The translations under genes and the position numbers were made by a program. Under the pieces are notes generated by a model that was not told the origin of the DNA, searched no databases, and was given only the letters and a program-made list of their open reading frames with translations. From Chitinophagaceae bacterium (GTDB lineage: Bacteria; Bacteroidota; Bacteroidia; Chitinophagales; Chitinophagaceae): a stretch of 42,316 nt of DNA. Below, in pieces: positions 19,538 through 27,008 of this stretch; position 1 is the first letter of the stretch, and every line of letters begins with the position of its first letter. The stretch spans positions 1 to 42,316 of the forward strand of contig JADKKH010000014.1 of the NCBI GenBank assembly GCA_016720585.1, written 5' to 3'.

Positions 19538-19558
19538 GGTTTATTGTTTTCCGCTATA

Positions 19559-19575
19559 TGCCAAAGGATGTGCCG
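19559..19575 (-). promoter_or_regulatory. Sigma54-like -24/-12 element, spacing one base too long
   Basis: The minus strand reads CGGCACATCCTTTGGCA, close to TGGCAC-N5-TTGCA, except that GG and GC are separated by 11 rather than 10 bases. It lies about 22 nt before the first micro-ORF and downstream of the gene for an NtrC-type activator, where a sigma54 promoter would be expected. The wrong spacing makes this tentative. Confidence 0.3.
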
Positions 19576-19635
19576 GGAGGAGGTAAAATGGGTGGAAAAG
19601 GGTTAAATTCAGGCGGGGCAAGGGATAGAAGGGGA

Positions 19636-19655
19636 CCAGTCTTTTTAAAAGCTGG
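19636..19655. promoter_or_regulatory. Imperfect dyad, possible activator (enhancer) site
   Basis: CCAG-TC-TTTTTAAAA-GCTGG has matching outer CCAG/CTGG and inner TTT/AAA half-sites. It lies about 60-95 nt upstream of the sigma54-like element, a distance typical for binding sites of NtrC-family activators. Assignment to the kdp regulator is inference only. Confidence 0.3.
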
Positions 19656-19671
19656 ATCGGGGACTGTAAAA

Positions 19672-19690
19672 CTCTTCCATTTTGGAAGGG
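19672..19690 (-). terminator. Weak hairpin after the sigma54-type regulator gene
   Basis: CTTCC (19674-19678) pairs with GGAAG (19684-19688) around ATTTT, extendable by two pairs including one wobble. On the minus strand it is followed by AGTTTTAC, a poor T run. It lies 24 nt after the regulator stop and may partly separate that gene from the kdp transcript. Confidence 0.35.
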
Positions 19691-19713
19691 TGGGTTTTCA
19701 AAATGAATGGGTC

Positions 19714-21048
19714 CTATTGAAGCTGATATTCTTCAATCTTCCGGTAAAGTGTCGTCAACCCAATCCCTAGTAATCTCGCTGCTTCTGTTTTATTGCCGTT
19801 GGTATGCTGCAATACTTTTTGAATGTGTTGTTTTTCAACAAAGGACAACTCAAATGAGGACGAAGTTTTTGCATCAGCAGGATGTTGCAGATTAAAAGGC
19901 AGTGTGGTGGTAGTCAGTTCTTTTTCATTTTCCAGGATGACACTCCGTTCAATGACGTTTTTCAATTCCCGGATATTGCCGGGCCAGTTGTATTGTTGTA
20001 AGGCCATAACATATTCTTTTTGCAAAGAAGGAACAGCTTTGTTTGTTTTAGCTGCAAACACAGTTGTAAAATGAGTGGCCAATGCAGGAATATCTTTTAT
20101 TCTTTCACGAAGTGAAGGAAGGACTATTTGAAAAACAGACAACCGGTAAAATAAATCAGAACGAAAATGACCGACTTGAATTTCTTTTTGTAAATCCCGG
20201 TTAGTAGCGGCGATAATGCGGACGTTTACTTTTAACGTTTTGGTGTCGCCAACTTTTATAAACTCACCGGCTTCCAATACTCTTAATAATCTTGCCTGTA
20301 ATTCAGCAGGCATTTCTCCTACTTCATCTAAAAAGATAGTGCCACCATGGGCTTCTTCAAACAATCCTTTTTTATCTTTTACAGCACCCGTGAATGCTCC
20401 GGCTTTATGTCCGAACAATTCACTCTCCAATAATTCTTTGCTGAAAGAGCTGCAGTTCACAGCTACAAATGATTTGTTGCCCCGGGTACTGTTATGATGA
20501 ATAGCTTGTGCAAAGATCTCTTTTCCCGTTCCTGTTTCACCCGTTAACAAAACAGTTGTATCGGTTGACGCTACTTTTTTTGCTAACGTAATGGACTGTC
20601 GTATTAGAGGTGATTCACCGATGATAGTATCAAAAGAATATATTTCCCCCACCTGCTTTTGCAACTGCTCGACTTTCTTTGCCAGCTGCACTTTATCCAG
20701 GGCCCTGTTCAGCAGCGGTATGATCTTATCATTATCATCGCCTTTTATGATATAATCAAAAGCACCATTCCGCATGGCTTGCACGCCATCCGGGATGTTG
20801 CCATAGGCTGTAAGTAAAATGATTTCAATAGTCGGAAATTTAGATTTGATTTCTTTTAGAAAATCAACGCCATTACCATCAGGAAGTTTTACATCACACA
20901 GGATCACATCAACGCTTTCTTTATCCAGCACTTTGGAAGCGGCTATGAGGCTGTCTGCTTCCAGCACGGTAAACCCTTCCAAAGAAATAACCCTTATTAA
21001 AAGTTGCCGGAGCTTTTCTTCATCGTCAATGATAAGTACCTTATTCAA
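19714..21048 (-). CDS. Sigma54-dependent (NtrC-family) response regulator of the kdp locus
   Basis: 444 residues: receiver domain (1-120) with Asp8/Asp9 and phospho-acceptor Asp52 in LCDVKLPDG; an AAA+ sigma54-interaction domain with Walker A GETGTGKE (170-177), the sigma54-contacting loop GAFTGA (217-222) and Walker B GGTIFLDE (235-242); and a Fis-type HTH at the C terminus (NKTEAARLLGIGLTTLYRKI). It is the first gene of the kdp cluster on this strand. It takes the place of KdpE, which in proteobacteria is an OmpR-type regulator acting with sigma70. Inferred: phosphorylated by the kinase at 10645-12339 and activates kdp via sigma54. The frame is intact. Confidence 0.93.
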   Translation of the reverse strand: MNKVLIIDDEEKLRQLLIRVISLEGFTVLEADSLIAASKVLDKESVDVILCDVKLPDGNGVDFLKEIKSKFPTIEIILLTAYGNIPDGVQAMRNGAFDYIIKGDDNDKIIPLLNRALDKVQLAKKVEQLQKQVGEIYSFDTIIGESPLIRQSITLAKKVASTDTTVLLTGETGTGKEIFAQAIHHNSTRGNKSFVAVNCSSFSKELLESELFGHKAGAFTGAVKDKKGLFEEAHGGTIFLDEVGEMPAELQARLLRVLEAGEFIKVGDTKTLKVNVRIIAATNRDLQKEIQVGHFRSDLFYRLSVFQIVLPSLRERIKDIPALATHFTTVFAAKTNKAVPSLQKEYVMALQQYNWPGNIRELKNVIERSVILENEKELTTTTLPFNLQHPADAKTSSSFELSFVEKQHIQKVLQHTNGNKTEAARLLGIGLTTLYRKIEEYQLQ

Positions 21049-21074
21049 TTGAAGGGCGTGTTAGTAATGTAAAA

Positions 21075-21280
21075 CTATGCTTTCTTTATTTCTTTCAGGT
21101 AAGCAAGGTTTTTCTGTTCAGCTTTTGATTGTAACTGAATTTTTTCTGGAGTGATTTATAAACACGAACTGTATTGTCCAGGGCTTTAAAAATAGAATCC
21201 CGGTTGTATTGTGCAAGGTGATTTATAATTCTCCAGGTTAGATAAATTCAATTTTGTTTCTATGCATTCTATTGCTGAAG
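21075..21280 (-). pseudogene. Short decayed or frameshifted coding remnant
   Basis: Joining three frames of the minus strand gives a helical, charged segment of about 65 residues: LSSAIECIETKLNLSNLENY, then NHLAQYNRDSIFKALDNTVR and VYKSLQ, then KAEQKNLAYLKEIKKA before a TAG at 21075-21077. Two single-base shifts would be required, and an upstream in-frame stop precedes it with no good start. It may be a gene remnant, or a small gene broken by sequencing indels in an otherwise clean region. Family not recognised. Confidence 0.3.
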
Positions 21281-21322
21281 ATAAATTTTTTTAGGGTTTG
21301 CAAGGTTGCAAGCTTTTAATTC

Positions 21323-22129
21323 TCAGTTAATCCGTATCTGCCGGTTACCCCCCTGGTTGTTTTTCTGCATTTCCTCCATCATCTTTTCCCGTTCTTTTTT
21401 AAATTCTTCCGGGGTGAGATGTTTTTTCCCTGTGGGTTCTTTTATCACAGCGAGGTCAGCTTTTTCGCTTATAGCTGTGGCTATAAAAGTCTGCGTGCCG
21501 TCTTTAATATCCATTTCCAAAATTAATCCCGGTAATTGTCCCTGGTATTCTGCTGGTCCGGCTGATACCGGGATGCTGGTAGTAAACCAGGCAACAATAC
21601 TGGAGGTGTCGGTGATTTCCTTGCGTTCCAATTTGCCATTGTCCATATTCATCATTGTTCTCGTCCGGATATTGGTAGCAGTTGCCTTCATACAGGGTAG
21701 CCCGAGAATTGTTTTTGTTTCACCTGTCATTTTCCATTTCAGTTTACTGATGGTATCGTCAATAATGAATGACTTATCAAACAGCTCTCTTTTCTCAACT
21801 TTCCGTCCGGTTTCCATACTGGTAAACAATACATCATTACTTCCGGCGATCACCATCCGGATATGAGCCCCATTCTCCCCGCTGAAAGTTGCATCGTCCT
21901 CATTGTCCTGTTCTGCCTGCTTCCATAAGGATTGGTTGTTCCCAAACGTCAGTTCAAACTTATCGGTACGGGTTTTGGGCATATGCTGCTCCATACCTCC
22001 GGGCATCCCCTGGAAGCTGATCTGAACCTTCGAGACCCTGTCATAAGAAATAACCCCCTGGTTTTGCTGAGCCTGTGATGTGAATACGGTTAACACCAGG
22101 CTACCCATTGCGAAGAAATATTTTTTCAT
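21323..22129 (-). CDS. GLPGLI family secreted/periplasmic protein
   Basis: 268 residues with a signal peptide (MKKYFFAMGSLVLTVFTSQAQ). The signature GQLPGLILEMDI matches the GLPGLI family (TIGR01200), Bacteroidota proteins of unknown function that often sit beside CarboxypepD_reg/TonB-like barrels. A Met-rich patch (GMPGGMEQHMPKTRTDKF) and a basic, Gln/Asn-rich tail (MMEEMQKNNQGGNRQIRIN) are visible. It is divergent from the histidine kinase at 22258. Its upstream region carries the same 23-bp TTAAC element and -7 box geometry as the second TonB-like gene, suggesting co-regulation. Function unknown. Confidence 0.9.
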   Translation of the reverse strand: MKKYFFAMGSLVLTVFTSQAQQNQGVISYDRVSKVQISFQGMPGGMEQHMPKTRTDKFELTFGNNQSLWKQAEQDNEDDATFSGENGAHIRMVIAGSNDVLFTSMETGRKVEKRELFDKSFIIDDTISKLKWKMTGETKTILGLPCMKATATNIRTRTMMNMDNGKLERKEITDTSSIVAWFTTSIPVSAGPAEYQGQLPGLILEMDIKDGTQTFIATAISEKADLAVIKEPTGKKHLTPEEFKKEREKMMEEMQKNNQGGNRQIRIN

Positions 22130-22147
22130 GGTTTATTTGTTTTGACC

Positions 22148-22155
22148 CAAAAGTA
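22148..22155 (-). promoter_or_regulatory. -7 element TACTTTTG of the GLPGLI gene
   Basis: On the minus strand TACTTTTG matches TAnnTTTG exactly and lies 18 nt before the ATG at 22129. It is 36 nt downstream of the TTAAC element at 22192-22214, the same distance as in front of the second TonB-like gene. Confidence 0.6.
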
Positions 22156-22191
22156 TAAATACCGGGCAGCAAGATAAGTTAAGCCACCTTA

Positions 22192-22214
22192 GTTTAAGGT
22201 TAATAAAGGTTAAA
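22192..22214 (-). promoter_or_regulatory. Putative response-regulator operator shared with TonB-like copy 2
   Basis: The minus strand reads TTTAACCTT, T, ATTAAC, C, TTAAAC, matching 7716-7738 at 20 of 23 positions. It lies in the 128-nt divergent region between the GLPGLI and histidine kinase genes, 36 nt before the GLPGLI -7 box and 28 nt before the kinase -7 box on the other strand. It could therefore serve the kinase gene too (autoregulation). The adjacent OmpR-type regulator is the obvious candidate ligand, by inference. Confidence 0.55.
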
Positions 22215-22242
22215 GCTATTCCCAATGCCAGACCCGAATACT

Positions 22243-22250
22243 TACATTTG
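22243..22250 (+). promoter_or_regulatory. -7 element TACATTTG of the histidine kinase gene
   Basis: Exact TAnnTTTG match, only 7 nt before the ATG at 22258. If used, the transcript start would fall at or very near the start codon, giving a leaderless or nearly leaderless mRNA. Confidence 0.45.
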
Positions 22251-22257
22251 TTGATCA

Positions 22258-23745
22258 ATGAAACGGCGAAAGATCATACCGGATCCTGTATTAATGGTGG
22301 TTTCCATTTTGGGTATTACTGCCTTCCTGCTTTACTGGCTGCTACAGAGCTATGACCGCGAAAAAAAAGCTTTGGCTATAAAAACAGATGTCACTTTCCG
22401 GGATGCGATCCTTCATTTGCAGGTAGTCAAATTAAAATTAGACGGAATTGATTGGAAGGGAAAGGATAGTAGTAAAGGCAATATGAAAATTGTAATGCAC
22501 GAAAGGGACGGTAAACAGGTACGCGTTCGTTTTCGGCCTAAAGAAGAAATTATTTCAACTATTAATGTAATCGGGAATAAATTAAAAGATTCATTGAAAG
22601 TGAAATCCGGGATGCAGTCTGAGATGATTATTACGATGAACAAAAATTCAGATAACCTCCCGAAGGATTCAGTGAAGTTTAATAAAATATTTCAGGATCT
22701 TCCTGGTGAGGGAGATCATATTTTTAATTTGTTGGTTGGTGTTGATTCTTTACAGGATACGCTGCGGCTGGCCGAAATTGATTCAGCCTATAGAAATGCA
22801 TTAAAAGATGAAAAAATAAGCATTCCCTTTTCTATACACCGGGTTGAAGGAAAAAGCACATGGACTGCACAGGTTAAAAATGAAGTTACCGTGGGATTTA
22901 CCAACCCCATTACTTACCGGTTGGAACTGGGAAACACATTCCCTTATTTAATCCGGCGTATCAGCCTCCCCATTTTATTTTCTGTCATCCTTCTTGGCAT
23001 CACCATACTTTCTTTTGTTTTATTGTACCGCAACCTGTTACAGCAACAAAAACTGGCCCTATTAAAAAATGAATTCATCAGTAATATCACCCATGAATTA
23101 AAAACACCTATTGCTACTGTGGGCGTAGCAATTGAGGCGCTGAAGAATTTTAATGCATTGGATGACCCCGCTAAAACAAAAGAATACCTGGATATATCTC
23201 AAAATGAATTGCAGCGGCTGAGCCTTCTTGTAGATAAAGTGCTGAAACTTTCCATGTTTGAAAAAAAAGAGCTGGAATTGAAATTTGAAACTGTGAACCT
23301 GAAAGAAATAGTGGATGAAGTGGTGGGTTCATTCAGGCTTCAGTTGGAAAAGAATAATGCCCGGGTTTCTGTTACACAAAACGGAGACCTGAGCTTGCAG
23401 GGCGACCGGTTGCATTTACTGAGTGTCGTATTCAACCTGCTGGACAATGCACTTAAATACAGCCCCGGGGAACCATCCATACAAATTGAACTTAGTGGGG
23501 ATGATAAAAATGTGGAATTAAGTATTAAAGACAATGGCATTGGTATTGCGACGGAATATCAACCAAAAGTGTTTGAAAAATTTTTCCGTGTACCGGCCGG
23601 GGATACGCACAATACCAAAGGATACGGGCTTGGGCTGAGTTATGTGGCTCATGTGGTGGAGAAACATAAGGGGATTATATCCATTGATAGTCAGCCGGGC
23701 CTCGGCACAAAATTTATTATCATCATACCCAAAAATTATTCTTAA
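22258..23745 (+). CDS. Membrane sensor histidine kinase
   Basis: 495 residues: TM1 about 10-30, a large extracytoplasmic sensor about 31-233 with no recognised fold, TM2 about 235-257, then no clear HAMP but a direct link to HisKA with His279 in ITHELKTP. HATPase_c follows with N box NLLDNALKYS, G1 DNGIGI and G2 GYGLGLS. It is followed after a 106-nt repeat-bearing gap by an OmpR-type regulator, its likely partner. Divergent from a GLPGLI protein. Inferred role: envelope or outer membrane state sensing. The frame is intact. Confidence 0.92.
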   Translation: MKRRKIIPDPVLMVVSILGITAFLLYWLLQSYDREKKALAIKTDVTFRDAILHLQVVKLKLDGIDWKGKDSSKGNMKIVMHERDGKQVRVRFRPKEEIISTINVIGNKLKDSLKVKSGMQSEMIITMNKNSDNLPKDSVKFNKIFQDLPGEGDHIFNLLVGVDSLQDTLRLAEIDSAYRNALKDEKISIPFSIHRVEGKSTWTAQVKNEVTVGFTNPITYRLELGNTFPYLIRRISLPILFSVILLGITILSFVLLYRNLLQQQKLALLKNEFISNITHELKTPIATVGVAIEALKNFNALDDPAKTKEYLDISQNELQRLSLLVDKVLKLSMFEKKELELKFETVNLKEIVDEVVGSFRLQLEKNNARVSVTQNGDLSLQGDRLHLLSVVFNLLDNALKYSPGEPSIQIELSGDDKNVELSIKDNGIGIATEYQPKVFEKFFRVPAGDTHNTKGYGLGLSYVAHVVEKHKGIISIDSQPGLGTKFIIIIPKNYS

Positions 23746-23836
23746 CCGCGAAGGCGCTAAGCCGCTAAGCAACGCAGAGAAAAAATATTGTTAAATTACT
23801 TTGCGAATCTTTGCGCCCTTGCGTCTTTGCGGTTAA
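23742..23836. repeat. Intergenic imperfect inverted repeat, REP/MITE-like
   Basis: The left arm starts TTAACCGCGAAGGCGC and the right arm ends GCGTCTTTGCGGTTAA. Read as reverse complements they agree over most of about 27 bp, with further internal GCG/CTTTGCG repetition. The left arm overlaps the kinase stop codon, so the kinase-regulator spacer is almost entirely this element. Similar CGCAAAG/CTTTGCG palindromic elements are common in environmental Bacteroidota. It may fold strongly in the shared transcript. Confidence 0.6.
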
Positions 23837-23851
23837 ACCTGAATAAATATT

Positions 23852-24541
23852 ATGGACATGACAAAGGTATTCTACGTTGAAGATGAATTGTTCCTCGGTA
23901 AGATTGTTAAAGAAAGCCTGGAAAGCCGCGGCTTTGAAGTGATCATGGAAAGTGATGGAGGAAAAGCAACAGATATTTTCAAAAAAATAAAACCGGATAT
24001 CTGTTTGCTGGATATCATGTTGCCCAATAAAGATGGGTTTACCATTGCCGATGAGATCAGGCTATTAAATGAAGAAGTACCTATAATATTTCTCACGGCT
24101 AAAACGCAAACGGAAGACGTTGTAAAAGGTTTTTCGCTCGGGGGCAATGACTACATCCGCAAACCTTTCAGCATGGAAGAGCTGATCGTGCGCATTCAAA
24201 ATGCATTGAAGAATAAAGGCGATGGTACACAAAAAATCAGCGGCGGTTCGGCCACCATTGGTAAATATACTTTTCTGCTCAACCGGCAGGTATTGTGTAT
24301 TGGTAAAGAAGAAAAAAAACTTTCCTTCCGGGAAAGTGAATTACTCAAGCTTCTTTATGAAAACCGCTCTGCCATTATTGACCGTAAAGATATCCTTAAC
24401 CTGCTCTGGGGAAATGATTCCTTCTTTAATTCCAGAAATCTGGATGTTTATATTACCAAGCTCCGTAGTTATTTAAAAGAAGACCCTGCGCTGGAGATCA
24501 TTACTATTAAAGGAATTGGCTATCGTTTCGTAACCGGATAA
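23852..24541 (+). CDS. OmpR/PhoB-family response regulator
   Basis: 229 residues. The receiver domain has acidic residues Glu10/Asp11, phospho-acceptor Asp54 (CLLDIMLPNKDG), the conserved Thr in FLTAKT and the Lys in YIRKPFS. It is followed by a winged-helix DNA-binding domain (about 130-229) with LSFRESELLKLLYENR, SRNLDVYITKLRSYL and IKGIGYRFV. It pairs with the kinase just upstream. OmpR-type regulators bind direct repeats, so it is the favoured candidate for the TTAAC elements at 7716 and 22192; that link is inference. The frame is intact. Confidence 0.93.
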   Translation: MDMTKVFYVEDELFLGKIVKESLESRGFEVIMESDGGKATDIFKKIKPDICLLDIMLPNKDGFTIADEIRLLNEEVPIIFLTAKTQTEDVVKGFSLGGNDYIRKPFSMEELIVRIQNALKNKGDGTQKISGGSATIGKYTFLLNRQVLCIGKEEKKLSFRESELLKLLYENRSAIIDRKDILNLLWGNDSFFNSRNLDVYITKLRSYLKEDPALEIITIKGIGYRFVTG

Positions 24542-24589
24542 AATTCTTTTATCATCCGTTTCAGATTGTATTTTTACCGGCAATTCAAT

Positions 24590-25687
24590 ATGCCGGGCAA
24601 AACTATTTATATCGCCGACCGCATCTTCACCGGGGAAACCTGGCTGAAGAATCATGCGGTTATTATTGAGAACGGGAAAATTGTTGAAGTAGTTCCCATT
24701 TCAGCTTTATCTTCTTCGCAACGGGTGGAACAATTTCCAGATTGTTTCATCGCCCCGGCATTCATTGATTTGCAGATTTACGGGGCTTATGGAAAACTGC
24801 TGGCTGTTTACCCCGACACTGATACCATATACCAGTTGAAGGATTATTGCGAAAAAGGGGGTGCAGCCTTTTGTCTGCCTGCGATAGCTACTAATACTAT
24901 AGAGACTTTTTATAAATGTATTGATGCGGTAAAAGCATATTGGGAAAAAGGCGGCGAAGGGATCCTGGGTCTGCACCTGGAAGGTCCCTGGATAAACCCG
25001 GCAAAACGGGGAGCGCATATCGGATCATTGATTCATCCGCCAACCATTAAAGAAGCAGAAGAATTATTGAGTTATGGAAAAGGAGTTATCCGGATGATAA
25101 CGCTGGCACCGGAAGTTTGCAGCAAAGGGGTAATTGATTTAATTCTCACACACAATATTGTAGTATCTGCCGGGCATAGTAATGCGACTTTTGATGAAGC
25201 TAATACTGGTTTTTCCAATGGCATCACCGCCGTTACTCATTTATATAATGCCATGAGTCCGCTGCAACACCGAGAACCGGGTTTGGTGGGCGCTGTAATG
25301 GATGATGCAGCTGTAATGGCCAGTATTATTCCCGATGGTTATCATGTTGACTATGCGGCTATCCGAATTGCCAAACAGGTGATGAAAGAAAGATTATTTG
25401 TCATTACGGATGCCGTTACAGAAACCGGTGAAGGATATTACCCGCACAAACAGGTTGGCGATAAATATGAAGCGGATAATATTCTCAGTGGATCTGCATT
25501 GACCATGGCAAAAGCTGTAAAAAATCTGGTGGATCATGCACAGATTGAGTTGGGCGAGGCTTTGCGTATGGGGAGTTTGTACCCGGCCAAAGTCTTAGGG
25601 ATGCGGGAACACGGAAAAATAGAAAATGGATATAATGCCCGGTTGGTAGTTATGGATGATAAACTGGAAGTAAAACATTTAATTTAA
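24590..25687 (+). CDS. nagA: N-acetylglucosamine-6-phosphate deacetylase
   Basis: 365 residues from the ATG at 24590 (MPGKTIYIADRIF); an upstream TTG is rejected. This amidohydrolase removes acetate from GlcNAc-6-phosphate in amino-sugar and cell-wall recycling. Active-site features: HLEGPW with metal ligand Glu131, SAGHSNA with His196, THLYNAM with His217 and the catalytic Asp274 in VITDAV. These align one residue off the E. coli numbering. The first motif PAFIDLQIYGAYG lacks the HxH found in some amidohydrolases, as expected for NagA. No other nag genes lie nearby. The frame is intact. Confidence 0.94.
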   Translation: MPGKTIYIADRIFTGETWLKNHAVIIENGKIVEVVPISALSSSQRVEQFPDCFIAPAFIDLQIYGAYGKLLAVYPDTDTIYQLKDYCEKGGAAFCLPAIATNTIETFYKCIDAVKAYWEKGGEGILGLHLEGPWINPAKRGAHIGSLIHPPTIKEAEELLSYGKGVIRMITLAPEVCSKGVIDLILTHNIVVSAGHSNATFDEANTGFSNGITAVTHLYNAMSPLQHREPGLVGAVMDDAAVMASIIPDGYHVDYAAIRIAKQVMKERLFVITDAVTETGEGYYPHKQVGDKYEADNILSGSALTMAKAVKNLVDHAQIELGEALRMGSLYPAKVLGMREHGKIENGYNARLVVMDDKLEVKHLI

Positions 25688-25696
25688 TTGAAACTA

Positions 25697-26903
25697 ATGC
25701 GGGATAAAAATTTTCGAAAAAGCTGGATTGCAACTATTATTTTTCTTACCAGCTACATGGCAGCTGCACAACCGGGAGAAAAAAGGATACAATATCCCTG
25801 GGGCTTAAAGAATGCTTACTTCGGAATAAATATGGGTACTATCAACTACCCGTTTTCTTCTGCGCAACTGGAGCCGGGATTTAATGTAGAATCGGTAACT
25901 ATTCCGCACCTGGCCCCCAGATTGATATTATATGGGCAGCAATTCAGTAAATATTTATCCCTGCAAATAAGTTATATGCGGCCGGTTAAATGGGTTAGTT
26001 ATAATAATATCAACGGCGACGGGTAAGCCATTCGGTATGGATGAATGTGGCAGGGCTTACCCTGGCTACGCAGCTGCCGGTTCACAAAAATTTTCATTGT
26101 TTGCAGAAGGGGGCCTGGGGATCATTACCCGCAAAGGATTTGAAATAAATAATAGTCCTGTTGTAAAAATGCATCGTTTGCAACTTTTTTTATTTGGGGG
26201 TGCTTTTCAATATCATCTGAACCCGAAATGGGATTTACAGATCAGCACGACCTGGTCGCCGGCACATGCCAAAGCAAAACAACCCCATACCATTTTCTAT
26301 TCAGCGGGGTTTAATTACCACCTGAAAGAACTTCCGAAAGAAAAAATAGAAAGCAAAATCAAAAGCGGTTATTCGTTTGCCAGGCACTTCCTGCAGGTAA
26401 GTTACACCACGAATGCTATGGGCTATGGTGTCAATAACCTGTTTTCAAAAAAACTGGTGCTTTTCTGGGGAGGCGCTGCACATGTAAAGCAAGGATTTTC
26501 CCTGAACTACCAGAGAAACATATTTCATGCCCGGAAAGTATTTTCATTTGATTGGTATGCCGGCATGGGTTTTTGGAAAAGCAGGAATAATCAAGATAAT
26601 TTTTACAGCCTCTCTTTAAATCCCGTTTTACGATTCACGGCAGTCCGTTCAAAAAAGACCGACCTGTTCTTTGAATACTCTGTGGCCGGACCAACCTATC
26701 TTTCAAAAAAAATTATTGATAATGAAAGGACCGGGAAACATTTCACGTTCCATGATTTTATGGGGATAGGAATCTTTACCGGTCAAAAAAAGAATTTGAA
26801 TGCCGGTATCCGGATTGCTCATTTTTCGAATGGTAATATCTTTCCCCAGAATGACGGAGTAAAAGTGCCACTGACATTTAGTCTCGGCTATGTACTTAAA
26901 TAA
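25697..26903 (+). CDS. PagL-like lipid A 3-O-deacylase/acyloxyacyl hydrolase (frameshifted)
   Basis: About 400 residues starting MRDKNFRKSWIATIIFLTSY with a signal peptide ending MAAAQ; an upstream TTG at 25688 is less likely. The N-terminal half looks like an eight-strand outer membrane barrel. The C-terminal half (from about SYSFARHFLQVSY) resembles PagL, with AHFSNGNIFPQNDGV containing the His-x-Ser pair expected of the catalytic site. Two local frame changes are inferred: near 26018-26040, and at an A run near 26090, with NVAGLTLATQLPVHKNFSLF read between them. The gene starts 9 nt after nagA and may be cotranscribed. Role: outer membrane lipid A remodelling. Confidence 0.75.
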
Positions 26904-26967
26904 ATAAAATTTACTGCCTGATCCACCAATTTTTTTTTGAAAATTTTCGAAATTTTTTCTACCTTTT

Positions 26968-26975
26968 ATTTTCGA
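26968..26975 (+). promoter_or_regulatory. TATTTTCG -7-like element before the cytochrome gene
   Basis: The same octamer as before both TonB-like genes, one mismatch to TAnnTTTG, 33 nt before the ATG at 27009, in a very AT-rich 105-nt gap. AT-richness makes chance matches more likely here. Confidence 0.3.
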
Positions 26976-27008
26976 ATTATTTTTTTCACAAAATAAAAAC
27001 CAACAATT

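Noticed and set aside
26037..26903. Separate gene starting at 26037
   Set aside because: Its first residues are out of frame with the barrel; shifting frame recovers continuous barrel sequence with the preceding ORF, so both belong to one protein.
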